Assembly: GCF_000948975.2 (NCBI RefSeq)
Contig: NZ_CP059736.1
Coordinates: 682,001-746,000 of the forward strand
Reading direction: 5' to 3'
Length of the DNA: 64,000 nt
DNA from: Thalassomonas actiniarum
GTDB lineage: Bacteria; Pseudomonadota; Gammaproteobacteria; Enterobacterales; Alteromonadaceae
In this document: piece after piece, positions 52,992 through 63,473 of the stretch
Numbering within the stretch: position 1 is the first letter of the stretch
Layout: each line of letters opens with the position of its first letter
The notes under the pieces: generated by a model
Told to the model about the DNA's origin: nothing
What the model saw: the letters and a program-made list of their open reading frames with translations, nothing else
Database searches by the model: none
Translations under genes and position numbers: made by a program

Positions 52992-53888
52992 ATGTTCATA
53001 AAATCTGAACACAGGCGTTTGCCCTACCAAATGATGATCTTCGATGAGGTGGTGAAAACCGGCTCCTTCACCAAAGCGGCACAGGCCTTGGGTCATACCA
53101 AGTCGGCGGTGAGCCAGTATATCAGCCAGTTAGAGGCCGATTTAGGGGTGAGGTTACTGAACCGCAGCACCCGGCGCTTGAATTTGACGGTGGCGGGCCA
53201 GCAGCTTGCCAGGCGCAGCGAGCAGTTGGTGACTATGCTCAGCACCAGCGTCGAAGAGGTGGTGTCTCAGCTGGCGGCGCCGCAGGGACGCCTGGCAATA
53301 ACCGCCCCTTTAGCTTTTGATACCGAATTAGTGACTCCCGTGATTGCCGGATTGATGCGGGAGTACCCTAAGCTTGAGCCTGAGCTGACATTTACCGATG
53401 AGCGTCTGGATTTGCTGAGCCATAAGCTGGATTTGGCTATTTCCGTCGGCATGCAAAAAGACAGCAGTTATCATGCGATTTTATTGGGAGATATCAACAG
53501 TATTCTGGTGGCATCTCCCGAATTTATTGCCTGCCACGGGATAATCGAGCCCGGGATGCTGCCGGCTTTACCTTTAATTATTTTGCCTTGGCAGCAGGGG
53601 AGCACTCAAATCGAAAACAAAGGCAGCAGTTTGGCTTTTCACTCGGCTGCGGCGGTTAAAATCAATACCAGTTTAGGGGCCATGAGTGCGGCAATCAAGG
53701 GGTTGGGAGTGGCATTAGTGCCGGAAATTTTGGTGAATCAGGCAATCAGCGACGGCCGCTTGCAGCAAGTGTTGCCTGATTATAACGGTGAACACAGACA
53801 GGTTTATGCGCTGCACTCTTATCAGCAGCAATTACCTTTAGTGATCCGTTTATTTGTCGAACGGTTAAAGCTGCGTTTTGCCGCTTAG
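52992..53888 (+). CDS. LysR-family transcriptional regulator
   Basis: A 298-residue LysR protein. The N-terminal helix-turn-helix is GSFTKAAQALGHTKSAVSQY, followed by a two-lobe effector-binding domain (about 90-295). The 216-bp gap to the divergent hydrolase suggests regulation of that gene. Confidence 0.95.
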   Translation: MFIKSEHRRLPYQMMIFDEVVKTGSFTKAAQALGHTKSAVSQYISQLEADLGVRLLNRSTRRLNLTVAGQQLARRSEQLVTMLSTSVEEVVSQLAAPQGRLAITAPLAFDTELVTPVIAGLMREYPKLEPELTFTDERLDLLSHKLDLAISVGMQKDSSYHAILLGDINSILVASPEFIACHGIIEPGMLPALPLIILPWQQGSTQIENKGSSLAFHSAAAVKINTSLGAMSAAIKGLGVALVPEILVNQAISDGRLQQVLPDYNGEHRQVYALHSYQQQLPLVIRLFVERLKLRFAA

Positions 53889-54028
53889 CTAAATAATGCC
53901 ATAGGTATGGTTACGTTTTTCACTGGAGAACGCCAGCTCAGCACCGCCTGATTCACTAGGCAATAAGACCGGCTTTCGGTGATTTTCCTGCCAGGATTAT
54001 TGTTGAATTGCTCATGCGAAAAATGGCA

Positions 54029-54400
54029 CTAAAACAGTTCGATTTCACCAAATTCTTTTTCAGAGAACTTCCTTTCTGTTTTGTGGTTAGTATTCATAAT
54101 TTGATGTAATTCAACATGCCAAGTCGAAAAGACATAGATACCAATAGAAAATAGAAGTTTTTCAAAGCCTTGCTCATTGTATCGATAATTTAAGCGTTTT
54201 AAGACTCGCCTGGAAAGGGGGGTGATCTCCAGTAATGATGTGTTTAACGCAGCTAAGGTTAAATTAAATTCTTGTGATACGTATTCTTGTAATTCACGCT
54301 TTGCATCAATTGAATAGTTTTCGATGATGTAATCAATATCTTCGTTTGTCAGTTCATTGATATGGGTTGATATAGTACTCCAAAATCGATGTGGCGACAT
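54029..54400 (-). CDS. hypothetical protein
   Basis: A 123-residue, mostly helical, soluble protein (IDYIIENYSIDAKRELQEYV, then ITPLSRRVLKRLNYRYN). No recognisable domain, signal peptide or membrane part. Alone on the minus strand. Confidence 0.6.
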   Translation of the reverse strand: MSPHRFWSTISTHINELTNEDIDYIIENYSIDAKRELQEYVSQEFNLTLAALNTSLLEITPLSRRVLKRLNYRYNEQGFEKLLFSIGIYVFSTWHVELHQIMNTNHKTERKFSEKEFGEIELF

Positions 54401-54851
54401 GTCAATTCCTGTGAGTATCAGCTATCCCTGGATAGAAAAGTGTAGTTGAAAAATTATAAATATTTCAGAATTTGATAGCCGTTCTCCTGTTTTTAACGGC
54501 AATAGAGATCTGATACAGCCGGGTTAACCAACTAACCCCGTTTTATGGTTGCAACTAATGTGGTTAATTGGTTTTAGTCTTTTGTGGTATTGAAGAACAA
54601 TTTATGATGGGTTAGCCGCTATCCTGATACAGTGTTTTATGATTAACCTGGTGAATGTTAGCCGGTGTATGGCTATCCAGCATTGCTATGTACACAGGTG
54701 ATCAACCATAGCAAGACGGCGGTAAGCCGGTAATATTAAGGGGCCTGTTTATTTACCAGACGCCCCTTTTTTGCTTCAGGCCGGATGCTCCTGTTTTCTT
54801 TATTATTTGATGTGTGATAAGTAAAACAATATTCCTTGTCTTTGCATAAAG
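54401..54851. other. gene-free interval containing a possible small RNA
   Basis: No protein frame is supported. It contains a CGGGTTA/TAACCCCG hairpin followed by TTTT (54520-54544) and a strong terminator at 54738-54772, so one or two untranslated plus-strand transcripts may be made. Confidence 0.5.
54738..54772 (+). terminator. intrinsic terminator without an upstream gene
   Basis: AAGGGGC (54738-54744) with GCCCCTT (54762-54768) and then TTTT. No plus-strand gene lies within 800 bases upstream. Confidence 0.7.
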
Positions 54852-55334
54852 CTAATTAAAAGCAGCGGCAATGCATTCCACTTCAACACTGGAATTTAAT
54901 GCAAGCTGATTAACGGCAAAGGCGCTCCTGGCTGGATAAGGAGGCGAAAAGTATTGTGTATACACTTGATTAAATGCTTTAAAGTCAGCAATGTCGGTTA
55001 GCATGACCGTACATTTGACCACTTGCTCCATGTTATAACCATGGGCTTGCATTGTTTGTTTAATATTTTTCATGGTCTGGTCTGCTTCGGCTTTAAAGCC
55101 ACCGTTTGCCAGCTTTTTCGTTGCCGGATCCAGGCCTATCTGGCCCGAGAGATACAGAGTGTTTTCAAGGCGTACTATCTCTGAAAAAGGCAGCCGGGAC
55201 GAAGACGGCTTGGTATTTAAAAACTCGACTGTCTTATCACTTTCTTTCGCCACTATGGCGGGGCTTAGCAGCAAGCTGGTCAGAGCTGTAACAAGCAGGC
55301 TCAGGTTTTTCAGGTTATTTTTTTTAAACATCAT
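54852..55334 (-). CDS. exported RidA-family protein
   Basis: A 160-residue RidA/YjgF protein with a signal peptide (about 1-29). The substrate-pocket segments VRLENTLYLSGQIGLDP and YPARSAFAVNQLALNSSVEV are intact, including the Arg of the P-A-R-S-A motif that holds carboxylates. Cytoplasmic RidA removes 2-aminoacrylate; an exported form has an unknown target. The start overlaps the upstream GFA gene by four bases. Confidence 0.88.
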   Translation of the reverse strand: MMFKKNNLKNLSLLVTALTSLLLSPAIVAKESDKTVEFLNTKPSSSRLPFSEIVRLENTLYLSGQIGLDPATKKLANGGFKAEADQTMKNIKQTMQAHGYNMEQVVKCTVMLTDIADFKAFNQVYTQYFSPPYPARSAFAVNQLALNSSVEVECIAAAFN

Positions 55335-55744
55335 TTTGACGGCACCGTTTCAAATTTTGTCATTTCAGGTAAATCATCGAGCCAGGGCACTGACGAGCGG
55401 CACCAGATCTGACTCGATGGAATAAGTTCGTTTCTTTGATGCACCGAGCCGACCCGGATACCGTAAATCCGATTTGTTTTATCGGTCGAGGTTGCATAAA
55501 TACTGCTGCCGCAATTGCTGCAGAACCCTTGCGCGCGTTTATTGCCGCTTTCGGCTATTTTTGTATATTCTTTTGCCTGCCCTTGGCTAAAGGTTAATCC
55601 GTCGGGTTTTGATACCACCACGGTTCTAAATGCCGCCCCGGAGAGTTGCTGACAATCCGTGCAGTGGCAAATAAGCACTTTTTCAGGGTCTATTTGCGCA
55701 TGGTATTTGAGTGCGCCGCAGTGGCAGCCGCCGGTGATCTCCAT
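55331..55744 (-). CDS. GFA/CENP-V-family zinc protein
   Basis: A 137-residue GFA-fold protein with zinc ligands GGCHCG, HCTDCQ and FCSNCGS. Relatives include S-hydroxymethylglutathione synthase-like proteins, but many bind glutathione without that activity. Co-transcribed with the exported RidA. Confidence 0.9.
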   Translation of the reverse strand: MEITGGCHCGALKYHAQIDPEKVLICHCTDCQQLSGAAFRTVVVSKPDGLTFSQGQAKEYTKIAESGNKRAQGFCSNCGSSIYATSTDKTNRIYGIRVGSVHQRNELIPSSQIWCRSSVPWLDDLPEMTKFETVPSK

Positions 55745-55792
55745 CTTTACTCCTTTCCCTTATTCGAGGGGGTTAGCGTTGAGTGTTAACTG

Positions 55793-56419
55793 TTAAGCAC
55801 GTAAATAAGGCATGATCATTTTAGGCAACTCCAGCGAAAATTCCCCGGCATCCAAATCACAGGCAATGGCGGGAGTTAACTCAGGATAGAGTACCTTGTC
55901 CAATAAGGTGTTTATGATCATAAAAATAGCTACTCCGGCTGCTTTTGCTTTATCCGTTGCCGTGATCTCCCGGCCGAAACTTAATAAAATTCCGGCAAGA
56001 CGCTGGTAAATCACTTTACGGTCAACAACCTGATCCGAGTCTAATAATGCCGAATGTAACCGGGAGTTCAGGTGCAAGGTTCTAAAAACGCTTTTACGGC
56101 TGGTCAAAAATTGATGAGTCGCTATCGACAATTTCTCAACCGCATCTGCCAATGAAGCATATTTTGTTTGCTCCAGGCCGGTCACCCATAACGTCAGATC
56201 ATTACCAAAGTCCTGATAAAGCAAGGGCAGTAATGACTCCTTATCTTTAAATCGCCGGTAAAAGGTGCCGACCGACACTCCCGCATGTTCGGCAAGTTCT
56301 TTAATGGTAATGTGCTCAAAAAACTTATCTTGCAGGCAAGTATGTAAAGCGGTTAACAGTTTTCGCTGGGTATCCTGGCTTCTTTGCTGCTTGGGCAGAA
56401 AAACATTTTTTGTTGGCAT
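55793..56419 (-). CDS. TetR-family regulator
   Basis: A 208-residue TetR protein: N-terminal helix-turn-helix ITIKELAEHAGVSVGTFYRR and a ligand-binding helical domain. It may control its downstream GFA-RidA pair. Confidence 0.93.
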   Translation of the reverse strand: MPTKNVFLPKQQRSQDTQRKLLTALHTCLQDKFFEHITIKELAEHAGVSVGTFYRRFKDKESLLPLLYQDFGNDLTLWVTGLEQTKYASLADAVEKLSIATHQFLTSRKSVFRTLHLNSRLHSALLDSDQVVDRKVIYQRLAGILLSFGREITATDKAKAAGVAIFMIINTLLDKVLYPELTPAIACDLDAGEFSLELPKMIMPYLRA

Positions 56420-56600
56420 AATAATGGCCGCGTATCGGTGAAAGTCGCTTGCTGGCCGAAATAATGCGTTTTTTTATGAAAAACAGCAATATAAAATTTG
56501 TTGGTATGAGATCCCGGCACAATAATCTCCACGCATTTTTTATATTGCCGCTTTTACCTTGTCATTCTTTACCTTTTAGCGACTTACTTTGGAACTCGGG

Positions 56601-57899
56601 TTATTTCGCCTGTGCCATATAATCAAGCGTCAGCCGGGTCAAGGTCTCGGTACCGGTTTTAAAGGCTGATTCATCGGCGAAAAAGTAGGGCGAATGGTTA
56701 CTCGGTGCCTGCTTGGGATCCTGGTCAAGTGGCGTGCCGCCGAGAAAAACGAATAAGCCGGGAACCTCCTGGGCATAAAATGAAAAGTCTTCCGCACCGG
56801 TTATTTTCGGCATCATAATAACCTTGTCCTGGCCGGCGGCTTTTTCCAAACTGGGTAACATTTGTGCCGTCAGTTTCGGGTTGTTGACGGTTACCGGGTA
56901 ACCTTTGAGTATTTCGACCTCGGCTTTGGCGCCTGATGCAGCGGCAATGTGCGTGGCCGTGGTTTTAATTTTCTCGAAGATCTGCTGGCGGTTATCCATG
57001 TCAAAATTTCGGATGGTGCCGACCATTTCTACTTTTTCGGGCACTATGTTGCTGCGCACCCCGCCGGATATTTTGCCGAAGGAAACAATGGCCGGCTCCT
57101 TGGTAATATCTATATGACGGCTGATGATATGATTAACGCCGCTGACGATTTGCGCGGCGGCGGCAATGGGATCAACACCGTTCCACGGCGTTGAGCCATG
57201 GGTTTGTTCGCCGTGAACGGCAATTTCAAAGCTGTCGGCACTGGCCATAGCGGGGCCGCTGCGATAACCTATTGTTCCTGCTGGTAGTTTTGAGGTGATG
57301 TGCAGGCCGAAAGCGACATCCGGCCGATGTTTTTTGAAAATACCTTGCTTTAACATCAACTCGGCGCCGCCTTCTTCCCCTTTAGGGGCGCCTTCTTCTG
57401 CGGGCTGAAACACAAACATCACATCACCGTGCAGTTGCGCCTTCATGGCGGCAAGTACTTCGGCTGCGCCCATTAACATGGCGACATGGGTGTCATGGCC
57501 GCAGGCGTGCATAACACCGACATCGACGCCGCGGTAATTCGTCGTTTTGGTCGACTTAAAGGGCAAGTCTACCTTTTCGGTGACCGGCAGGGCATCCATG
57601 TCGGCCCGTAACATCACGGTAGGACCCGGTTTCGCGCCTTTTAACATCGCCACGACACCGGTATATGCAATATTCGTTTCTACTTCCATGCCAAGATTTT
57701 TTAAATGGGCGGCGACAATTTTGGCAGTCCGGGTTTCGCGGTTACCTAATTCAGGGTTTTGGTGAAAGTCGCGGCGCCATTCGATCACCTTGCTTTCGAC
57801 ATTTTTGAGCAAATCTGTCGTTTGTGCCGGGGCGGCGTGGCCACTGCCTGATACCAATAAACCAAAAGTGATAGCGCCGGTTAAAATTGATTTTTTCAT
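56601..57899 (-). CDS. exported M20-family amidohydrolase/peptidase
   Basis: A 432-residue exported M20D hydrolase (hippurate/N-acyl-amino-acid hydrolase type) with signal peptide (about 1-22), MHACGHDTHVAMLMG and FQPAEEGAPKGEEGG metal-site segments, and a dimerisation domain in the middle. It probably removes acyl groups from amino acids in the periplasm. Confidence 0.93.
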   Translation of the reverse strand: MKKSILTGAITFGLLVSGSGHAAPAQTTDLLKNVESKVIEWRRDFHQNPELGNRETRTAKIVAAHLKNLGMEVETNIAYTGVVAMLKGAKPGPTVMLRADMDALPVTEKVDLPFKSTKTTNYRGVDVGVMHACGHDTHVAMLMGAAEVLAAMKAQLHGDVMFVFQPAEEGAPKGEEGGAELMLKQGIFKKHRPDVAFGLHITSKLPAGTIGYRSGPAMASADSFEIAVHGEQTHGSTPWNGVDPIAAAAQIVSGVNHIISRHIDITKEPAIVSFGKISGGVRSNIVPEKVEMVGTIRNFDMDNRQQIFEKIKTTATHIAAASGAKAEVEILKGYPVTVNNPKLTAQMLPSLEKAAGQDKVIMMPKITGAEDFSFYAQEVPGLFVFLGGTPLDQDPKQAPSNHSPYFFADESAFKTGTETLTRLTLDYMAQAK

Positions 57900-57978
57900 T
57901 ATGATCCCAATATTGTTGTTTTTGTTAAATTCAATACGCGTTAACAGGTGTTGTTAACCACTTATGTCCTGCACAGCT

Positions 57979-59403
57979 TTAATGCAAACCTACCACAGCT
58001 TTTGTTGCTTCGACAATTTTGTTGCTGCTATAACCGATACCATTTTTAAAAACGACAGACATCTTGCTTATCATCGAAGGATCTGCCGCTAAGTCGCCGT
58101 CGATTAATACCATGTCGGCATTTTTTCCGCTCGCAATGGTGCCGATCTCATTTTCACGGTTTAAATAATGTGCCGCATTCGAGGTCGATATTTTAATGGC
58201 TTGCTCTATGCTAAAGCCGCTCTCTACCAGCAGTTCAACCACCCTTTGGTTGGAAAAACCGGCGATCACCCCGCCATAACCTGTGGGATCTGTGCCCGCC
58301 ATGAGCTTACCGCCGGCTTCGACAAATTTTTTCTCCAGCGCCATCATTTTTTTATAAACTATGGGCCAGGTGGCATTTTCCTGCTGGGCAATTTTCTCCC
58401 AGCGCGCTTCATATTGATCGCGTACTTGCGGCGTCAGTGCTGCCAGCGCTTTGGCAGACGCCTTAGGCCGCCCCTGGGTAAAGGTTTCAAAGACGGTTAG
58501 CGTTGAGGTCAGGGTGACATTTTTACTTACCAAAAAGGCGATCAACTCATTGACTTGGTCGGATTCAATATCCAAATCGACTAAAGACTGGTGTACCCCT
58601 GTTTTGGGACATTGATCTTTCTTCTTGTCTTTAACGAAATCGGTTGCGGCAAAAAAGCCATGTTCGAGGTTATCTATGCCCAATTCTGCTGCCTCCCTGT
58701 AGGTAATCGAGCATAAATGCGCGGTAACCTTGTGATCACGCTTATGCGCCTGTTTAATTACCTCGGCTAATTCATTCCGGCGAATGTGCATATAGGCCTT
58801 GTAGGAAGTCACCCCTTCTGACATCCAGTATTGCATCATGGTTTTGGCATTTTCAGCATCCCGCAGCGGTTTTATTTTCAAAATAGGCAATCCCGGACCA
58901 TTGAGGTAGGGAGCGGTGACGTCAATATCCGGGCCTATGGTTTCACCTTTTGCGATAGCATCCCTTAAATTTAAATCTGCATAAGGGGCTGTGGTGCCTG
59001 CGGTTCTGATGGTGGTTGCCCCTCCGGCGAGATACAAGCGCGGAAAGCTGTATAACATCTCGGTATAGTTTGCCTTGCCGGTTGGGTAAAACATGTGCTC
59101 ATGCATCATCACTAAACCCGGGATCAAGGTTTTTCCCCGGCCATCAATAGCCGTGACCCCTTCAGGCACAAGGACTTCGTTGGCATGGCCTACTTTACGT
59201 ATTTTGCCGCCAGCCAGCAACACGGTTTGATTGCGCCTGCTTGGCTCTCCGGAGCCATCAATCAGGGTAACGTTTTTAATGGCGATTTTATCCTGTTGAT
59301 ACTCGACAAAATCGCTGTCCTGACCGTAACTTGGCTGTATAACTAAAGCGGTGAGCAAGCAGGTTAATTTGAATATCTTGCTCGCTGACAGGAGGTTTTT
59401 CAT
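57979..59403 (-). CDS. exported metal-dependent amidohydrolase
   Basis: A 474-residue amidohydrolase with signal peptide (about 1-28). Metal ligands are seen in LVMMHEHMFY (H-x-H), KVTAHLCSITYREA, NLEHGFF and AGTDPTGYGG (Asp). Often imidazolonepropionase- or prolidase-like. It is preferred from 59403; a longer frame to 59481 lacks a signal. Located just upstream of the M20 gene (80 bases), so co-transcription is likely. Confidence 0.9.
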   Translation of the reverse strand: MKNLLSASKIFKLTCLLTALVIQPSYGQDSDFVEYQQDKIAIKNVTLIDGSGEPSRRNQTVLLAGGKIRKVGHANEVLVPEGVTAIDGRGKTLIPGLVMMHEHMFYPTGKANYTEMLYSFPRLYLAGGATTIRTAGTTAPYADLNLRDAIAKGETIGPDIDVTAPYLNGPGLPILKIKPLRDAENAKTMMQYWMSEGVTSYKAYMHIRRNELAEVIKQAHKRDHKVTAHLCSITYREAAELGIDNLEHGFFAATDFVKDKKKDQCPKTGVHQSLVDLDIESDQVNELIAFLVSKNVTLTSTLTVFETFTQGRPKASAKALAALTPQVRDQYEARWEKIAQQENATWPIVYKKMMALEKKFVEAGGKLMAGTDPTGYGGVIAGFSNQRVVELLVESGFSIEQAIKISTSNAAHYLNRENEIGTIASGKNADMVLIDGDLAADPSMISKMSVVFKNGIGYSSNKIVEATKAVVGLH

Positions 59404-59625
59404 AGGTTGTCTGTCTGTTATCTGCGTTTGATTTCGCTGCAATACTAACCAGCGAACAATAAGATGTAAATATGGATTCACATTTTATTTTGCCAATATA
59501 CCCCAGCTGTCAGCCGGGCAGCTTTATGCTTAGTAAGGGGGAAGAGCGGGAATAACGGCGAATGTCACCCCTGTATATGGCATGATTAGCCGGGGGAAGC
59601 TGGCGGATAGTAGATGAGGAACTGT

Positions 59626-60516
59626 TTACGCTTGGCTTTTTACTTTGGCAATCAATTTTTTCAGCCAGCCGTCTGCCATTGCGGGTTTATAGACCAGGCT
59701 GTATGTTTCCTGAGCATGATATTTAAAATCAACAAGTTCTATTACCCTGAGCGCTTTTGATGTGATGACAAAATCAGGCACATAGGCAACTGCCTGACCC
59801 TGGCTTACGATGGATAACAGTGAGCTGAAATCGTCGGTGCGAAAGGCAATGTTACGGGGAAATTGCTGATCAGGCCAGCCGTCAGAGCCGATGCCGCGAA
59901 CAATGCCGCAAAACGGTGAGCTGCTTGGGCACACGAAGGCATAAGCGAGTAATTGTTTTAAGGTCATTTTTCCTGTCGGGTAATGCGAAAACAGCCGGTG
60001 GCAGGGAGCGGCAACCATTTTTAAGGTGGTTGTGCCCAGCAATACCGAGTGCAAATCAGTTGTGTCTATATTCGTGAGGGCTTCGTTGGTCACGATCGCA
60101 AGCTGGGCATGGCCGCCAACAAGGCGTTTTATTGCTTGTCCTTCAAAGCGGGCATCAATATTGAGCTCGGTATTATTTTCCGGCAACAGTTTTATAAGGG
60201 TGTTAAGACAATGATTTAATAAAACCGACGGGCCGGTGACATTGACCACTTGCTTAACCTTGCTGCCGGTAAATTCACTGCACATTTGTTCATATTCGTG
60301 TACCAGTTTTGTCGCATATTGAATGAATTTTTTCCCCTGGCTGTTGAGCTGTATATTTCGCCCGACCCGATCAAATAACTCGGTATTTAATGTTTGCTCT
60401 ATTTTTTTTAGCGTTTTCGATAGGGCGCCCGGGGTCAGATTCAAGCCTTGGGCACTGGCTTGGATGTTTTGGCTATGGGCCAGGTGGATCACTTTACGTA
60501 AATCTTCAAAATTCAT
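59626..60516 (-). CDS. LysR-family regulator
   Basis: A 296-residue LysR protein (helix-turn-helix QNIQASAQGLNLTPGALSKT). Upstream of the amidohydrolase pair on the same strand, so it may regulate them. Confidence 0.94.
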   Translation of the reverse strand: MNFEDLRKVIHLAHSQNIQASAQGLNLTPGALSKTLKKIEQTLNTELFDRVGRNIQLNSQGKKFIQYATKLVHEYEQMCSEFTGSKVKQVVNVTGPSVLLNHCLNTLIKLLPENNTELNIDARFEGQAIKRLVGGHAQLAIVTNEALTNIDTTDLHSVLLGTTTLKMVAAPCHRLFSHYPTGKMTLKQLLAYAFVCPSSSPFCGIVRGIGSDGWPDQQFPRNIAFRTDDFSSLLSIVSQGQAVAYVPDFVITSKALRVIELVDFKYHAQETYSLVYKPAMADGWLKKLIAKVKSQA

Positions 60517-60703
60517 CTAATTCGTTTCCAAATGGTAAACGGTGGTGTCAATTTTTTCGATTATAACTCAACAATTAATCTTCTAGTATATAAGCCGTAC
60601 CAGGCCAATTTGTTTATTGATGTTTTGTTATAAAGCTGACTAAGCCGATATCGCCAGAATTTTCCACCAACACCTGAACAAGGTTGAAATATCCGGAGTT
60701 CGA

Positions 60704-61411
60704 ATGACAGTTAATTATCACCGGCAAAAGCTTTCTGCTATCGCGCTTGCCTTATTCATGGCTACCACCTTTTTCACCTTGGTTGGCACTTCTTTGCTTG
60801 TGCATGCACAAGCGGTGCATGGCAATCATGCCTTAATCGGTTCTCATGGTATGGTGCTGATTTATGATCAGGAAGAGGGCATATTTGCCAGTCACCTGCC
60901 TTTATACCGCAGCCCTCATAACTACCAAATTATCTATAAAGTTGAAGTCTCAGAGCATGAGATGATCCGTGAGTTACTGGCGGCAGGCATGGTAACTGTG
61001 TTGCCAACAAACTTTGACTTGAATAAGTTAATCAGCGGCGAAGCCTTTTCGGTTGAAGCGCAATTTTTTCAGGGACATTTCGAGCGCGGCGGTCAGGTAA
61101 AAAATACCGGCATGATCAGCTTTATTAGGCCGGTGCTGGTAAAAAAAGTCACTAAAGAGCATTCGCAGGCGGCAAGCTTTTATACTGCTGCGCTTAGCAA
61201 AACTAAGGTAATTGTCGCCCATAAAATTCAGCATCCCCCTTCTTTTGACGCCCTGGCTTTTATGCCATTGCCGGGCAAAGCTGCAGCGGAAACTAATAAT
61301 GTCATCGTTTGTGATAACCCCAAAACTTTTGACGTAAGCACCATCAGCAAACAGCTGGAGCTATGCGGTATTCCCGCACCTGTTTATATCGAAATCCGGG
61401 ATTTTGAGTGA
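60704..61411 (+). CDS. exported hypothetical protein
   Basis: A 235-residue protein with a hydrophobic N-terminus (about 10-36, signal peptide ending HAQA). The mature part starts GSHGMVLIYDQEEGIFASHL, which I recognise only as a conserved but uncharacterised segment. Divergent from the LysR gene. Confidence 0.7.
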   Translation: MTVNYHRQKLSAIALALFMATTFFTLVGTSLLVHAQAVHGNHALIGSHGMVLIYDQEEGIFASHLPLYRSPHNYQIIYKVEVSEHEMIRELLAAGMVTVLPTNFDLNKLISGEAFSVEAQFFQGHFERGGQVKNTGMISFIRPVLVKKVTKEHSQAASFYTAALSKTKVIVAHKIQHPPSFDALAFMPLPGKAAAETNNVIVCDNPKTFDVSTISKQLELCGIPAPVYIEIRDFE

Positions 61412-61497
61412 TAAAAATAGCCATAAAGTGCTGTTGTTGAGTTTAGCCTGTTGCTTTTGCTGCTGACTTTTAACCTACGGATGGCGCCAGGCAGGGA

Positions 61498-62151
61498 TTA
61501 AGATCTTAAAAACTCTGAAAGTTGGTCAATATTTTTTACTTGTAGCTGGTTATTCACCTTTTCCACCAGGTTCATTTCAAGCAGTTGATTGACCACCCGG
61601 CGGTAAACCCGCTCAGAGCAACCAAAACGTTCTGCTTCCTTATACACGTGGCCAAAATTGACTTTAGGTCTGGCATCGAGAAACCTTTGTTCGATATCCA
61701 GGGCGATATTGTAAATCAGCGGATGTAATATCCGGCTGATGGTGGTCGCCATGGTTTCCTGGTATTTATAAGACAGGGACTGGCTGAGCCAGATAGCCAA
61801 TTTGGGGTCGCGCTGCATAAATTCGGTAAGCAGGGCAGCCGGTAAAACCTTGGCTTCAATGGCTTCGTTGGCCCTGACGTCAAACTGGCAGCGGGTGTCG
61901 GTCAGCAGCTCAACATCGCCAAGCAAGCTGTTATCGGCACTAAACAGACCTAAACTGAAATGCCGGCCATTATCTGCGGTATAACCCACCGAAAATTGGC
62001 CCGTTTCGAGCCAATATAGCTCAGTAATTTCCTGCCCCTGGCTCAATAAATAATCGTCTACCTGAAACGGTTTGCTTTTAAGATCTTGTTTTTTTATCAG
62101 CTGGCAAAATAATTCATATCCTTGCGCAGCTAATTCACTGAGTGTATCCAA
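61498..62151 (-). CDS. Crp/Fnr-family regulator
   Basis: A 217-residue protein with a cyclic-nucleotide-type beta barrel (about 20-120) and a C-terminal winged helix (YKEAERFGCSERVYRRVVNQ). No Cys cluster as in Fnr, so probably not an iron-sulphur sensor. Divergent from adenosine deaminase with a 190-bp gap. Confidence 0.9.
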   Translation of the reverse strand: MDTLSELAAQGYELFCQLIKKQDLKSKPFQVDDYLLSQGQEITELYWLETGQFSVGYTADNGRHFSLGLFSADNSLLGDVELLTDTRCQFDVRANEAIEAKVLPAALLTEFMQRDPKLAIWLSQSLSYKYQETMATTISRILHPLIYNIALDIEQRFLDARPKVNFGHVYKEAERFGCSERVYRRVVNQLLEMNLVEKVNNQLQVKNIDQLSEFLRS

Positions 62152-62342
62152 TAGTTACCCTACAACTGAAATTAAGTATTTTTATCTGATCCGGACATTT
62201 GTCCTGATAGTTTTGAATGGATAGGGGTAATATAGAGAATAATCAATAGTGATACCAGTAGCTTTTCTCCATCGAAGCCCTGTAGTTTCTTCCGTTATCA
62301 TTTTATTGGTTGAATGTCATAAGCAATACCAGGTAGAGGTCT

Positions 62343-63338
62343 ATGAATTATTTTAATGTGCCCAAAATCGATCTACATTGCCACCTTGATGGCAGCGTTC
62401 GCCCGCAAACCATTATTGAGCTTGCCCGGCTACAGGGGTTGTCCTTGCCCAGCGAAGATATCGATGAAATTAAAACGTTAATGGTGGCCCCTGAAACCTG
62501 CCCAAACCTTGACGAGTACCTGAGTCGCTTTGAGCTGCCGCTTTCTGTGATGCAGACGCAAGAGGCGATCGAGCGTATTTCCTTTGAGGTATTTGAAGAT
62601 GCCGCCAAAGAAAACGTTAAGTACCTGGAAGTGCGTTTTGGCCCTCAATTGCACCAGCAACAAGGGCTGACATTCGGGCAAATTATCGACAGTGCCGTTA
62701 AAGGGATGAGAAAAGCTGAAAAGCGCTATGACATTCACGGCAACTATATTCTGTCGATATTAAGAACCTTTGCCAAAGACAAGATTAACGATATTATCGA
62801 TGCCGGGGCAAAACACCTCAATGACGGTGTGGTGGCCTTTGATTTAGCCGGCAGCGAGTTACCGGGTTTTTGTCATGAATTTATCCCTTACGCCCAATAT
62901 GCCATTGAAAAGGGCTACCGGGTGACCATTCATGCCGGAGAGCAGGGCAGCGGCCAGAATGTACATGATGCAGTTTCGCTTTTAGGAGCCGAGCGTATCG
63001 GCCACGGTATTCATATCAAAGGCCACGAGCAGGCTTATGATTTGGTGAAAAACCAGGCCATAGCCCTGGAAACCTGCCCGAGCAGCAATGTCCAGACCAA
63101 GGCGGTTGATGCCCTTAGCGATCACCCCGTAAAAGCTTTCCATAAAGATGGCGTATTGATCAGCATTAATACCGATAACCGCACGGTTTCCAACACCACT
63201 ATGACAGATGAAGTACGTAAGGTTGTCGAGGAGTTTAATTTAACCCCGGAAGAATACTTCGATATTTATAAGGTCAGTGTTGAGCATTCTTTTGCTTCTG
63301 AGGCTGTGAAACAGCATTTGCTAAGTTTTGCCCCTTAG
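62343..63338 (+). CDS. add: adenosine deaminase
   Basis: A 331-residue enzyme converting adenosine to inosine. The zinc and catalytic motifs are [19 protein letters not shown] (His and Glu), RIGHGIHI and ISINTDN. Length is close to E. coli Add (333). GTAGAGG precedes its start. Confidence 0.97.
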   Translation: MNYFNVPKIDLHCHLDGSVRPQTIIELARLQGLSLPSEDIDEIKTLMVAPETCPNLDEYLSRFELPLSVMQTQEAIERISFEVFEDAAKENVKYLEVRFGPQLHQQQGLTFGQIIDSAVKGMRKAEKRYDIHGNYILSILRTFAKDKINDIIDAGAKHLNDGVVAFDLAGSELPGFCHEFIPYAQYAIEKGYRVTIHAGEQGSGQNVHDAVSLLGAERIGHGIHIKGHEQAYDLVKNQAIALETCPSSNVQTKAVDALSDHPVKAFHKDGVLISINTDNRTVSNTTMTDEVRKVVEEFNLTPEEYFDIYKVSVEHSFASEAVKQHLLSFAP

Positions 63339-63473
63339 GGGGTGCTGAGCCTTGGGCCTTAATGTTTAAGAAAAAGCGGCTCATGGCTTTGTGAAGCAGG
63401 GAAAATCGGCGACCACTTTGCTTGTGCTATCGATTGAGGTGCTCACCGTTATCTTGCTATCGCCTTTGATGTG

